The notes under the pieces were generated by a model, which saw only the letters and a list, made by a program, of their open reading frames with translations, had not been told where the DNA came from and ran no database searches. A program made the position numbers and the translations under genes. Below, in pieces: positions 31,421-42,540 of a DNA stretch of 64,000 bases. The DNA lies in assembly GCA_018296165.2 (NCBI GenBank), contig JACKQL020000006.1, positions 992,001 through 1,056,000 of the forward strand, written 5' to 3'. How positions within the stretch are numbered: the first letter of the stretch is position 1; each line of letters starts with the position of its first letter. The DNA is from Termitomyces sp. T153. Taxonomy: Eukaryota; Basidiomycota; Agaricomycetes; Agaricales; Lyophyllaceae.

Positions 31421-32280
31421 TAATACTAGTCACTAGATAGGGTAGCTGGCAGTAGAAAGTTAATAGTTGAGGGTGAGTTGTTAACTGTCCCAGAGAATAG
31501 TAGAAGTCAGTAAACTGGTCACTAGCCATAGTCACTAGTGTTGTTAAGTTGGATTAACTAAAATAGGTGCCCACAGTTGGCACCCCACTAAATTGAGGTT
31601 GAAGTTGAGGAGACTTATTGCTAAGCCTGGGTCGAAGGCGATAAAAAGAGCAAAAGAGGCAAAGTGAAATCTCTTGCTGGTAGGCTCAAAGGTAGCAGTG
31701 CTCCAATGGTTATTGTCTCCTAGTGTCTATGTACAGTCAGTATTTATACATTTCAAAGTATAGTATAGGAAAGTAAATAAATAGGCACTGCTAGTGACAG
31801 CGTCTGTCACTGTGTTTAGGGTGCATATGAGGTGTCAGTCTGTAACTAAGTGAAAAATCATAGGTGAAGTCTTGGCAGCACCTAATTGTGAATTAAACCA
31901 AAAAGTCATGAATCTGATGTCAATACCTAAAGCATAGACACTGTTCAAGTATGTTGGTAAGCTTGGCAAAAGAAATGACAGTAAAAGGTACGCATCTGAT
32001 AATTTGTCCATATATATTTAGGGGAACGCTGTTTTGTTGCTAGGGTCACTAGGGTTGCTAATAATCGTCACTAGGGAGGGTCTAGGCCTTGATGATTTAG
32101 GCCCAGGTTCCAGACTCCACATGATGTTTCTCATGATTGGTAAGTCTTGCAGTCACTAAAGTCTTCGTGTGCTGAGTGTTGTGACTTGTGTTAGATTCAA
32201 GGTAATCAGCTGCCGCTAAGTCCGAAATGCCAAAAAAAATAGTGCTCAGCAATAACTGGGGCTCATCACTGCCTCCTAAC
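31420..32280. mobile_element. ~0.86-kb CpG-retaining insertion in B2 gag, type unknown
   Basis: Gag sequence stops near 31,415 and resumes near 32,285. Between them no protein is readable. Unlike the surrounding DNA it contains many CpG sites (for example GGGTCGAAGGCGATAAAAAG at 31,630, GACAGCGTCTGTCAC at 31,798) and several CACTAG motifs (31,432; 31,518; 31,533; 32,049; 32,072). I could not find clear terminal repeats or a target duplication, so the borders are approximate. It is probably a younger insertion than the element. Confidence 0.5.
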
Positions 32281-32284
32281 ATTT

Positions 32285-34560
32285 CCTACTGATGGTAACA
32301 ATTCCCACTGGTACTCTGGAGGATACTCCACAGTGCCCCCCAACTCCACCTACCTCCTCCCTGCCCACTATTATGTGTACCTGGTCCCCACTGCAGCTCC
32401 AGTCCCTCCAGAGCACCCAAATAATTATTCTCCCCCTTGTCTGCCACTCTCCACTCAAGTTCCCTCATTCCCCAGACAGCAAAGGGTCAAAGCCTACATC
32501 CAACAGCACAACAAAGTCCTCTACTCCTTCCACCTCTCTCCTATAGAATTTGCAAAACACGCTTGCACTGATACTTTTGCAACCCTGGAAGTCTAGGCAG
32601 ATTAACTTCTTGATTTTCACAAATGCTATCTGCAAGGAAACCTCCTGGAAACTATGCAAGGCACCCTAGGCATCAATGCTAGTTTGCAGAACAAGCTCCA
32701 TGCATTGGTGGAAGAAATCCACACCAGTCCAAACCCCCACCCCTTCAAAGATCCTCTGGACTCCTCCCACTCCTTTCATGTGCAATGCAAGAAACCCATT
32801 GGAATATGAAGTGAAGCCCCACCTCTCATTCTTTGCCAGCAAGAAGAACTCAATGCAGCCTCCAATATCTTGAGGAACCTCAACCTCACAGGGGGACTAT
32901 TCAACCAACCCACTGCCCACATCTTGGCCCTCTCCACTCATCCTTGGGCCAACTCCATCCCCAGTGCCTTTTGAACATGGGATCAGCCCACTATTCCTGA
33001 ACCCCATTGTCAATGGCCACCCCTGTGCATCAACAATGATAACCAGACACTTAACCAGACACTTTCCTACATGGATGAGCCTGGCAACCCCACCAACAAG
33101 CCTACTCCACACAATGGCCCTCTGTAGGACAGACCTCCCCACTTTGACCTCTGTGCCCCCCATACCAACATGCCTCCAGCCTGTCAGAACATTCCTGCCC
33201 CTCCAAGATAGCCTATAGGCCCTGGAGCACCCTGACCCCCTTTCTCTGCTAATCCCCCTTGCCCCCCACCTGCTCTGATGCCCAACCCTCCCACTGACAC
33301 CAACTACCCTGGACCCCCTACTTCTGAAGGACCCCCTCCTCCTTGATGGGCCCCCAGGCCTCCTCTGGGCAATGCAAGTCAACTCCCTGGCAGCAGACCT
33401 CCCAACAGTGGACCATCTAGAGAATGGAGCCTGGCCATGGACAACTTCTACCCCCCCCAACATAGAAACAGAAAGAATTATTATTACTACTACAATGCTA
33501 GACCCCCACTCTGAACTCAAAACCCATAGGACAATACTTGTGATGCACTGGCTCAGGAAGGAAAGCTCAATATCTAGAAGCCCAAACCCTTTACTGGCTA
33601 TGACCCCCAGAAGTGGCATATCTTCCTAACTCAGTGTCTGACTATGTTCCAAGCTAAGCCCATCATCTTCCAACTTGAGAGCTCATGAGTAGCCTTCACC
33701 ACATCGTATTTGCAGGGTATTGCCTTTGACCATTACATGGCACTCTGGTTTGACCCCAATAACCTTGTACTCTCCAATTGGCTCGCTTTCACCCAGGAAT
33801 TCTCAAGTAAGTTTGGCATCTTTGACACTATAGCAGAAGCAGAGGAAAATCTCTTCAACCTCTAAATGCACAATAACAAGTGCTTCATGACCTTCATCAT
33901 ACAATTTAAATGAGAAGCCTACAAAACTGGGTGGAACTACAACACTCTCCACTTCACCCTCCATTGCACCCTGCCTCAATGGATCAAGGATGTCCTTCAC
34001 CTCACACCCAAGCAAACCACCTACAATGGGTACAAAGCACTTGTTACCCAGGTTGACCAACACTACTGGGAAGATTGCAGTGAAAACACAGTACCCTGGA
34101 CCTCATGGAACACCTCCAGTAACACCAACTGGCAGGCTGGAGCAACCAACAGCATTCAATCTTCAATTCCTGCCAACCCCACACTCCACTTCCTTCTGGG
34201 CCAAGGAACTACCAGCACAAATTGACCTCCAGGACAATGCCCACCAGCCCAGCTCAATGCCACTGGCCTCCACAAGACTCCAGGGCTCCTGGATGCCAAC
34301 CCTGATGACCACCATGATATTCCAGACTTTGCTGACAATTAGGAAGCCCTGTGCATGAACAAGATTTGGGATAGGCCTGAATCAATGTACAAGAGGATAC
34401 ATAGGAAAAACAATGGAAGGAGGGCATATGCATCCTATGTGGCAAGCAGGGACATTTTATCTGCAGTTGTCCTAAACATCAGGTAATGGGATGTACCATG
34501 TGGACAATTGATGTAGAAGACTGCGACTACCAGTTTATGGAAAATGAGTCAGCAGTTTAG
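32285..34560 (+). pseudogene. gag of B2, main part with zinc knuckle
   Basis: Pieces in order: FPRQQRVKAYIQQHNKVLYSFHLSPIEFAKHACTDTF near 32,465-32,585, DFHKCYLQGNLLETMQGTLGINASLQNKLHALVEEIH, a Pro-rich segment (32,900-33,480) equal to that of B, the capsid part (WLAFTQEFSSKFGIFDTIAEAEENLFNLX, 33,779-33,864), QWIKDVLHLTPKQTTYNGYKALVTQVDQHYWED, and the knuckle CILCGKQGHFICSC (34,429-34,470). More stops than in B. A Ser/Tyr-rich start and Pro-rich middle are typical of Tf1-like gags in general. Confidence 0.85.
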
Positions 34561-34631
34561 GTCTTGAAGATGCATTAGACCACAGACTAGATCCTGACAT
34601 CTTCTCCACCCTGGCCACACTTCTTCACACA

Positions 34632-35421
34632 ATGCTACTTGCTCTAGACAATCTCCCAGCACACCTTCCCTCCCACTCCACCACCACCCTCCTCCTCCAC
34701 ACTACCTTCCCCTTCTCCAACCACCCCATCCCCACCCTAGTCAACAGTGGCACCACAGATAACTTCATTGACAAATCCCTGGTGATGCTCACTCCCCACC
34801 TCCTCCAATGCCTTCTCACTCTGATCCCCCTCAAACTCTTTGATGGTGACCCCACTCCTGCCAGAGACATCACACTTTGCCTGGAAATGACCATGACCTT
34901 TGCCAACAAATGACAACAAGAACTCCAGCTGCTCATCACAAAACTACACTCCTCTGCCCCCATCATCTTAGGCTTTTCATGGCTCCACTCCACCAACCCT
35001 TGCATTGATTGGCCCAGCCTCACCCTCCACCTCAACTGGGACAACCCCACTGACTCTGAACTGGTACCCTTCAATGTCTCACCCTCCTCCAAGAACTCTA
35101 GAACTACAATTGACCACCCCTGGACTCCTCCACAGCTCTGCTCCAAGTCCATGCAGTTATTCATTATCAATGTCTGACTTGACAGCTTGCCCAAGATACT
35201 CCCCACCTTTGTTGACAGCAGCACCTCTAGTACCTTTGTTAGCAGTCAACTCAACCTCCAACATAATGATCTTAACAAACCTCTTGAACTCCAACTCTTT
35301 GACAGAAGCCCTGCTACAACAGGAATCACTCAATACTATGACAACACCCTCACCCTTGACAATGACCTGCAGTTTCCAGCCCAGCTCCTTGTCACCCAAC
35401 TGCCTCTGTCAACTCCAATAG
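34632..35421 (+). pseudogene. protease region of B2, active-site Asp lost
   Basis: LVNSGTTDNFIDKSLVML is the retropepsin motif with Asp replaced by Asn, the same CG-to-CA outcome as in B, but with the Gly kept. KLFDGDPTPARDITLCLEMTMTF and LGFSWLHSTNPCIDWPSL (about 34,970-35,020) complete the domain. A second related block runs on to about 35,470 with LRLPWLQDVNPNINWKN. The doubling of the protease-like segment (also in B) is a family trait: two WL..NP.I.W motifs. Confidence 0.8.
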
Positions 35422-35771
35422 TGCTCAGACTTCCATGGCTACAAGATGTTAACCCCAACATCAACTGGAAGAACCTCACTATGCAAATCCCCAGCCCTGA
35501 AGCAAGTTTAGCAGCCACCATCCCCCTCCACCTCCAGTATATCTCAGACTCTGATGTCTCCAACCCCAGCACCAGCACTCCTAGAGTAACTCAAAGCCTC
35601 TCAACCTCCAACAGCAACCCTGACAGTGAAGGAAGCACAACTCTGCCTTAGTCACTCTCAATCAAATTATAACAGCTGCCTTCCAATGTACCTCAGAATT
35701 GATACAAAGGCCCATGGTACCCCAGCCAGCAATGCTCAACCCCTCTGACCAACTCTGCCACCACCCCAGAC

Positions 35772-36890
35772 TTGACCACTACTGCTCCACCTTCTAGCCC
35801 TGTCAACTTCAGAAGCCTTGACATTAAAATCATTGGTGCTGTCTCCTTCACATGCCTTCTACAAGATGGCAACCCCGCCTTCCAGCTGCAAGTCATGCCA
35901 GCCCTACTCAAGAAGCACCTTCATGCAGAAATTGCAGCACCAGGGAGCAAAATGGAGGAACAGATCCTATCTGAAGTAGTTCTCCCAGAGTATTATGAAT
36001 TTGCTGACATGTTCTCTGAAGGGAGTGCCAAAGAACTTTCCCCACACCACTCCTATGACCACAAGATCAACCTCAAAGAAGGTGCCTCACCCCCATTTGG
36101 TAAGATCTACAACATGTCCAAGATTGAGCTCTAAGCCCTGAAGGAGTACCTTGACAACATGCTCAGCAAGAGCTTCATATGCCTGTCGATCTCCACTGCC
36201 AGTGCTCTGGTCTTGTTTGCCAAGAAGAAGAACAGGTCACTCCGACTCTGTGTGAACTATTGGGGACTCAACAAAGTCACCAAAAAGAACCAGTATCCCC
36301 TCCCCCTGATTGGGGATCTTGTTGATCATCTCTGCAGTGCCAAGATCTACACAAAGATAGACCTCTGCTCCAGCTACAACAATGTCCAGATCACCCTGGG
36401 ACATAAATGGAAGACCACCTTTCACACCCGCTATGGCCTCTTTGAGTACCTTGTAATGCCCTTCAGAATGACTAACTCCCCCACCACTTTCCAGTCCTGC
36501 ATGAATGACATCTTTCATGACATGAACAATGTTTTCATCATTGTATACCTGGACAACATACTGATCTACTCAAATTCACTGGCAGAGCATCTAGAGCATA
36601 TCTGTTGTGTCTTGAAATGACTCTGGGAGTATCACCTTCATGCCAAACCTGAAAAATGTTCCTTCCACACAATGGAGGTCAAATACCTCAGAGTCATCAT
36701 CACTCCTAATAGCATGTGCATGGACCCTGCAAAGGTCAATGCAATATTCAACTGGCCCCTGCCATGGAATGTCAAGGAGGTACAGTCATTTCTGGAGTTT
36801 GCTAACTTTTACCACCGATTCATTGACAACTACTCCAGAATCACCAAACCCCTCAATCAACTCATGTGGAAGGACACCCCTTGGGATTAG
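35772..36890 (+). pseudogene. reverse transcriptase of B2
   Basis: LPEYYEFADMFSEGSAKELSPHHSYDHKINL leads into the RT; after a stop at 36,132 the frame 36,159-36,620 has LFAKKKNRSLRLCVNYWGLNKVTKKNQYPLPLIGDLVDHLCSAKIYTKIDLCSSYNN and YLVMPFRMTNSPTTFQ. The palm motif is VYLDNILIYS (36,546-36,557), so YLDD has become YLDN. The connection (TMEVKYLRVIITPNSMCMDPAKVNAIFNWPLPWNVKEVQSFLEFANFYHRFIDNYSRI) reads to 36,888. Confidence 0.92.
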
Positions 36891-37340
36891 GACAGCAAGT
36901 GTCAAAGTGTCTTCCTCCTCCTGAAGAAGGCCTTCACCTCCACTCTGGTCCTCCACCATTTCGACCCCTTCCTGCCAAGCATACTCAAATGCAACACCTC
37001 CGACTATACCATTGCCAGAATACTCTTCCAGTCAGACTCTGAAGGCAAGGATCTCCACCCCATCACCTTCTACACCTGTTTGATGATCCCCATAGAACTC
37101 AACTATGATATTTACAACAAGGAACTCCTTGCGATCATTGAAGCCTTCCACCAGTGGTAGGCCTACCTCAAGGGGTCCGCATACTGCATCCAAGTCTACT
37201 CTGACCACAACAATCTGCAATATTTCATGACTACAAAGCAACTCAGCTGCTGCCAAGCTCAATGGTCTAAAACCCTCTTGGAGTATGACTTCACCATCCA
37301 CTACTGCCCTGAACAATTGGCATGAGTTCCAATGCCCTCA
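36891..37340 (+). pseudogene. RNase H of B2
   Basis: Readable segments are VFLLLKKAFTSTLVLHHFDPFLPSILKCNTSDYTIARILFQ, NYDIYNKELLAIIEAFHQW and YSDHNNLQYFMTTKQLSCCQAQWSKTLLEYDFTIHYCP, aligned with B. The first catalytic Asp is Asn (KCNTSD). Several stops, and a 1-nt loss near 37,315, break it. Confidence 0.85.
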
Positions 37341-37354
37341 CTTGAAGATCTGAC

Positions 37355-38330
37355 ATGTATCCAAAAAAGTCATTTGAAGCTGAATGGAATGTGTTCAACC
37401 ATCAAGTGGTAATCTCCCCCAAATATCTACATGCCGTGCTGATTTTAAATGAAGAAGGAATCCTCCACCAAATCAGAAATGCACCCCCAGACCCCTTTTT
37501 CACCCAGCATGACCCCTGCAATAATTCTGTCAACAAGTCAAATGCTGAAAACCCTTTCACACTGTCTCCAGACCACTGCCTCCTGCTCCAGAGTGGACAA
37601 ATTTATGCTCTGGACCACAAGTCTATTTGCCTTGACATACTCCAGCAACACCATGACCACAAGCTCTAGGGACACCTGGGAATTCATAAGATTCTTCAGC
37701 TCATCTCCCAAACCTACTTCTGGCCAGGAATAAAAAAGGACATTGCGCAATACATGAGGGCCTGCAAACCTTGTCTCTGGGCCAAGGTACCCTGCCACTG
37801 CCCCCATGGATTATTGAAGCCCCTCCCCATCAGCTAATGTTCCTGGTCCTCAATATCAATGAATCATATTGTTGAACTTCCCAACTCCAAAAGGCCCCTA
37901 TTTATATCTAATTTTTGGAAATCACTATGCAAGGTGCTCAAAATCAAAACCAACCTCTCCACCGCCTATCACCTAGAAACCAATAGGCAAACAGAACAAG
38001 TAAACTAGACATTGGAACAGTATCTCTGCCTCTACATTAACTATTTACAGAACAACTGGTATACAGAACTTCTCCTCACTGAGTTTACCTACAACAATAC
38101 ACCTCACTCCGCCACCAGAGTTTCCCCCTTCTATGCCAACAAGGGCTACAACCCCTGACTTATGCTATTCCTCAAGGATATCCCTTTCCATATTGCCCAT
38201 AAAGTTGCCGAAGACCTCTGATCCCTTCATCAGTTCCTCTGAGATGAGATCAACACTGCCAATCAAGCCTACTCCAAGCATGCCAATGCCTGATGCAACT
38301 CAACCCCTGACTGGCCTCCTGGCACCTTAG
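37355..38330 (+). pseudogene. integrase of B2 with internal deletion
   Basis: The zinc domain region runs to about 37,800 (LDILQQHHDHKL, GHLGIHKILQLISQTYFWPGIKKDIAQYMRACKPCLWAK). The core start NHIVELPNSK at 37,862-37,890 jumps straight to PLFISNFWKSLCKVLKIKTNLSTAYHLETNRQTEQVN. Compared with B about 130-150 bp are gone, including the stretch between the first two catalytic Asp. The Glu motif (TEQVN) is intact. The deletion alone would kill integration. Confidence 0.85.
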
Positions 38331-38790
38331 TCTGGCTTGATCAACAAAACCTCAAGACCCAGAGGCCTTCCATCAAGCTCAATCACAGACATTTTGGCCC
38401 CTTCAAAGTTCTCCAGAAGGTCTCTATGCATGCATACAAGCTCGACCTACCTCCAGGCTTGAACGGCCTCCACCCCATATTCCACATCCAACTCCTTGAA
38501 AGATATGCTCCAGACCCATTCCCTGGCTAATGCCCTAGCTAACCACTCCCTGTTGAAGTCAAGGATGAGTATTGCTATGAGGTTGACCAAATCCTTGACT
38601 CCCACATGGTCTGTGGCTAACTCCAATACTTGGTCTGCTGGAAGGGCTATGGACCCTTGGAAACCCCAAAAAAACCTTAGCAGAGCCCCAGACAAACTCT
38701 GGAACTTCCATCAATGACACCCCACCAAGCCTGGGGACTCCTAGGACTAACAGACACAGATGGCATTAGTGAGCATAATTCCTGCCTCTA
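38331..38790 (+). pseudogene. integrase C-terminus and chromodomain of B2
   Basis: LDLPPGLNGLHPIFHIQLLERYAPDPFPG and then [37 protein letters not shown] (about 38,550-38,660) match the gypsy integrase tail and a chromodomain. Compare B at 22,620-22,770. Stops and a frame change lie in the C-terminal helix. Confidence 0.85.
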
Positions 38791-38936
38791 GATTAACTAG
38801 GGATTAAACTCTCATGAATAACCCCTATGTGTTTTATTTACCACTCCCTCACTGAAAAAACTGAAATGAGCTCAATCACCCAGGCAGGATGTCTGGAAAC
38901 AGTAGTATATACAATATTACATAATATTACAGGAGT

Positions 38937-41395
38937 ATGAGCAGGCCTGGAGCACAAGAAAACAAGACCAAGAAAATCCCCTACTCCCCCTCCCCCTCCA
39001 GTTCTACCTCCACTATCCTCCCCATCATGTCCACCTCCAGTTGTGCCACCACTATCACCAGAACTGTCATGACCCATTCCATTTCCCCCTTCCCTTCACC
39101 ATTATCCAACCTCAGATTCTATGCAGTCCCTCTCTGGATCTCAGCCACACCCCCAGATCTTAGCCACAGTTCTGTTTCAGCCACATCCAGGTTTTAGCCA
39201 CCTCTAGGACCACTTTTCCTGTTCCAGATCATTCTCACAGGCACAGATCACTTCCACAGGTTCCAGATCACTTCCACCTGTCCAAGATCACTTCCAGGAT
39301 TGCTTCTCTTGTTCCAGATCACTTCCTCATGACTTAGATCACTTCCTACTATGACTTAGATCACTTCCACCTGACTCAGATTATGTTCACCTGACTTAGA
39401 TCACTTCTACTTGATTTAGATCACTTCCACTTGTGTTAGATCACTCCCACCTGACTTAGATCACTTCTATCTTCTCCTTTTGGCAGTGTCCTACAACTAT
39501 ATAAGGTTCCTTAGTCTGTAGCTACACTCCAGCCTTGACATTACCTGATATCTTGTTTGTGTTCTGTTATTATCTGATCTTCTCTCCATTCATTACTCAC
39601 TCTTATTTCTTAGTTTCTTAGTTTCTTTCTCTATCTACATACTTGCTGTTGGCATTATCTCCCCAAGGTGGTTTTGGCTCCTGTAAGAGTCCTCCTCCAG
39701 AACTGTGGTCCTGACAAGAACTTCCAGATGCCCTGGAAGGGGTTTCCCCACATCTGTCACCACCTCCTACTACACTCCAGGATCCACTATTGTCCTCTGC
39801 TAATGCCCTGCCAGCAAGCACCCCATTTGCATAACCCCCTGCCCCAGCTCTGGAGGGAGGTACCCAGGCATTCTTGCCAACCCATTGTGAATGGACCCCA
39901 GCACTGCCAATGCCCTGTCAAGGAGAATGCAGTGTTCCCTGGCCCAGTCTGCCAAAGCAGAAACAGCTCAGTGGGATGAAGAACAAAAAATGAAGAGGAA
40001 AAGACTCATGAAGCACTCCCTGCCATCCTGAGGCTGCCTCATTGGTGAGCCACTTCTCCTGCCTCCATGCCCTCTTCACTGCTGCCCATGGCACCCCTAT
40101 GCCCCACCCCCCCTCTGCCCATGCCTCTGACTGCCTCAAATGAGCCTGCACCTGCTGGAGTTGGACCAGCCACTCTGAGGCTGTCCCCACAGCCAGGTTC
40201 TGATCCCTCTATACTACATCCCTGTTCTTCCATGCCTTATCCCACTCCCTCTGCATCACATCCCAGTCCTTCCCAATTCTCCAGACCTCCTTCTCATGGG
40301 TGGCCAGTGACTGCTCCAGCCTCTCCACTTGATGCTGCAGGAAGGCCTCTGCAACCATTCATGACTCCCCTGTGGATGACTCCACTAAAGCCCCAGAGGT
40401 CAGAGAATATACCATAGGGCCTGGGGGGCCTGCCATTGCCTGCTCCCCCCATGCCCACTTGCTCAGTCCTGCCTCTGGCAGAGGAGATGCCTTGTACTTA
40501 CCTTTGTCACACACCATGGGGGCCTCTTCTCTCTGTTCCCCCTATAGGGGCCCAACCTTCATTGGTGGGTGCCCCATGCTACCCCCACCCTTGACTCCCT
40601 TAACTCTGCCTGACACCTTGCCCCACTGCCCCTCCTCTAACTGCACCGTGACCCATGCCTGGTCCCAACCTTGCTCTGTAGCAATGCAGGCAGCATGCCA
40701 ACTCAACATAATGGAACACCTCTTGTGCTATGAGTAATATGGGAGACACACTGATGTATCCTGCCATAGCCCTGGCATGGGTCCCTCAAAATTGCATTGC
40801 TTCCTACATCAAACACAGGACAAACACTGTGGAAATAGGTTAGCTAAAAGAAAAGGTAAAACCACATGGTCACTCACTGGGGCTGCTACCTGGCACCATT
40901 CAAGGGTTGGAGGACCCCTCACCTGCCCCATGGCCTTTGCAAACTGCTCTAGCATCACCTCCACCTGAGCCACCCTCAAACCCATGGGAATAGATCAGAC
41001 CACCCCTGGACCAAGCCTAGGCTAAGAACGAGTAGGGGGGACTGCCCCCACCAACTGCACTGCATCCCCAGCCAATAAAATCCCTAAAGGGCCTGCCACA
41101 GCCACAGATAACTCTGTCAAGACCCAGTCAGTATTCCAGAATGCATAAAATGAAATGGCACTCATGACTACAGTACATGGCCACAACCCATCTACAACCA
41201 TAGGAGGACTTGGACTCCCCCAAGGACAAAGAGTTGGGGAAGGCCAATGATGATGCTGATGACATGAGAGAATAAGCAGAAGATGACATGGTGGAAGGTT
41301 GGGAACCCCAGAGTATGTCTGACCCTTTTAATGGCTTGGAAAGAACCCCCTAACAAATGGCAGCCATGCTTCAACTTCATTCCCCACACTGCCAC
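38937..41395 (-). pseudogene. antisense ORF of B2, interrupted by a solo LTR
   Basis: Minus-strand pieces match the antisense ORF of element B in the same order. KLKHGCHLLGGSFQAIKRVRHTLGFPTF (41,370-41,285) parallels KSKCGCHLSEGSSQVIKKGQTYFGVPQPF. A broken CLPYYS.HKRCSIMLSWHAACIATEQGWD near 40,730-40,650 parallels CISCHARHKKCPILLSWHMAYITEEQEWD. RAWRQEKWLTNEAASGWQGVLHESF (40,080-40,010) parallels RQHEEWLANKVVSGHRGVICKF. The solo LTR at 39,065-39,716 splits its C-terminal part. It is more decayed than in B. Function unknown. Confidence 0.6.
39060..39721 (+). mobile_element. solo LTR (family E) in B2, TSD AGAAC, with internal ~20-bp tandem repeats
   Basis: The LTR spans 39,065-39,716, from TGTCATGACCCATTCC to GGTCCTGACA, flanked by exact copies of AGAAC (39,060-39,064; 39,717-39,721). 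Removing it rejoins sequence equivalent to element B. TATATAA is at 39,498-39,504. From about 39,190 to 39,470 a degenerate unit of about 20 bp (AGATCACTTCCACCTGACTT and variants) is repeated a dozen or so times. The repeats lie upstream of the TATA box, within U3. Confidence 0.9.
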
Positions 41396-41500
41396 TGCTT
41401 ACTGCAGTCTGATCAATATTGCTCAACTTCAATTCCCATGCCCCACCAACCCCAGATTGCACCCTGCATCTCAAGGGTCTCGATGCTAAGGGGAGGGTAA

Positions 41501-42540
41501 TGTCATGACCTGCCCCCCAAACCCCTAACCTTGTTAATGTCATGACCTGCCCCCTGAACCCCTGACCTTGTTTTCCAACCTGCTCACTCCCCCAAGTCTT
41601 TTGCATTATCAGCACCCACTCTCCATGCCCACTCTGGGTAACTCCAACATGTCCCAGCAAACCCCAATGATCCCCTGATCAACTCCAATGCCTTCTCCAC
41701 AGCCATCCACACTTCCCCTGAGCCCTAGAACCCTCCCTCACCATCCCTGACCTCATTGCACACCTCTGATTCACTACTCTGGTTCACCTGACCTGCTCCA
41801 GAATATTATGATGACCCTAGGGCAGCCTACACCCCCAACTAATCCCATCAGAATATCACTGTGGCATGCCCCTTGATCATACCCAACACCTGTTGACTCT
41901 GCACAGCTCCATTGAACCCTGCTGCCATGCCCATTGTCCTCCAGAGCTGTCCAGTAGTCAGTATATAAGTCATAGAATAGCTCCTTGTATGATAGTCTTG
42001 ATATTACTGGTATTTACTGGTTTCTTGTGTCTTGTGTTTTGTCTCTATTTCTATTTCTAGTCTTGAATCTAACTTTTTTCTCTGTCTCATCTCAATTGTC
42101 TCCTTTTCCTTTATTTTCCTAAGTTCTTTTCCTTTCCAATGACCATACAAACTCTGTACACACACTACAACCTCTGAAAACATTCTTCCAACAACTTCAG
42201 ACCTCACTCCTGCTCAGCCCTGGCCCCATCAAGTCTTACTCAATTCTCCCATCAAACTTCAGCTCCACCCCCAGCCTTAGCAAAGTCCCGTTTATCCCGC
42301 AGTCCACTTATGTGCCCACAAACTTGTCCCTGATGCTGCCCAAGCCCAACATTAATATACTTGGTCTTAGACTTCCCAGACCACTCTGGACTTGCTCGGA
42401 CCACCTCCCATAGCTTCCCCATGCAAGTCTCACCCCTCTGCAACACCTCCAGAGTGCTAGGTTATAAGCGCAGGACATTGCATCTGCCTAGTAAGGATTT
42501 GCCAGTGTAGCTGAGCCCCTGTTGTCAGCAGAACCTGACA
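41501..42540 (+). repeat. 3' LTR of B2 with a 37-bp duplication at its outer end
   Basis: The LTR proper is 41,538-42,540 (1,003 bp, equal to the 5' LTR). Just before it, 41,501-41,537 repeats the first 37 bp of the LTR (TGTCATGACCTGCCCCC in both). The polypurine tract lies before the extra copy (41,487-41,498). The TATA box is at 41,962-41,968. Confidence 0.9.

Larger units (their letters stand above)
30133..42540 (+). mobile_element. Ty3/gypsy retrotransposon B2 (family B), two full LTRs
   Basis: LTRs of 1,003 bp each (30,133-31,135; 41,538-42,540) bound a complete but decayed set of gag, protease, RT, RNase H, integrase, chromodomain and an antisense ORF. Flanking pentamers CAATG and TGATG differ at two positions (both transitions), so a target duplication is possible but eroded. 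Two later insertions are visible: about 0.86 kb in gag (31,420-32,280) and a solo LTR (39,065-39,716). The integrase core carries a deletion. Confidence 0.93.

Noticed and set aside
39190..39470. Regularly spaced ~20-bp repeats that could suggest a CRISPR-like array
   Set aside because: Units are degenerate, directly adjacent without unique spacers, inside a eukaryotic LTR with exact target duplication.
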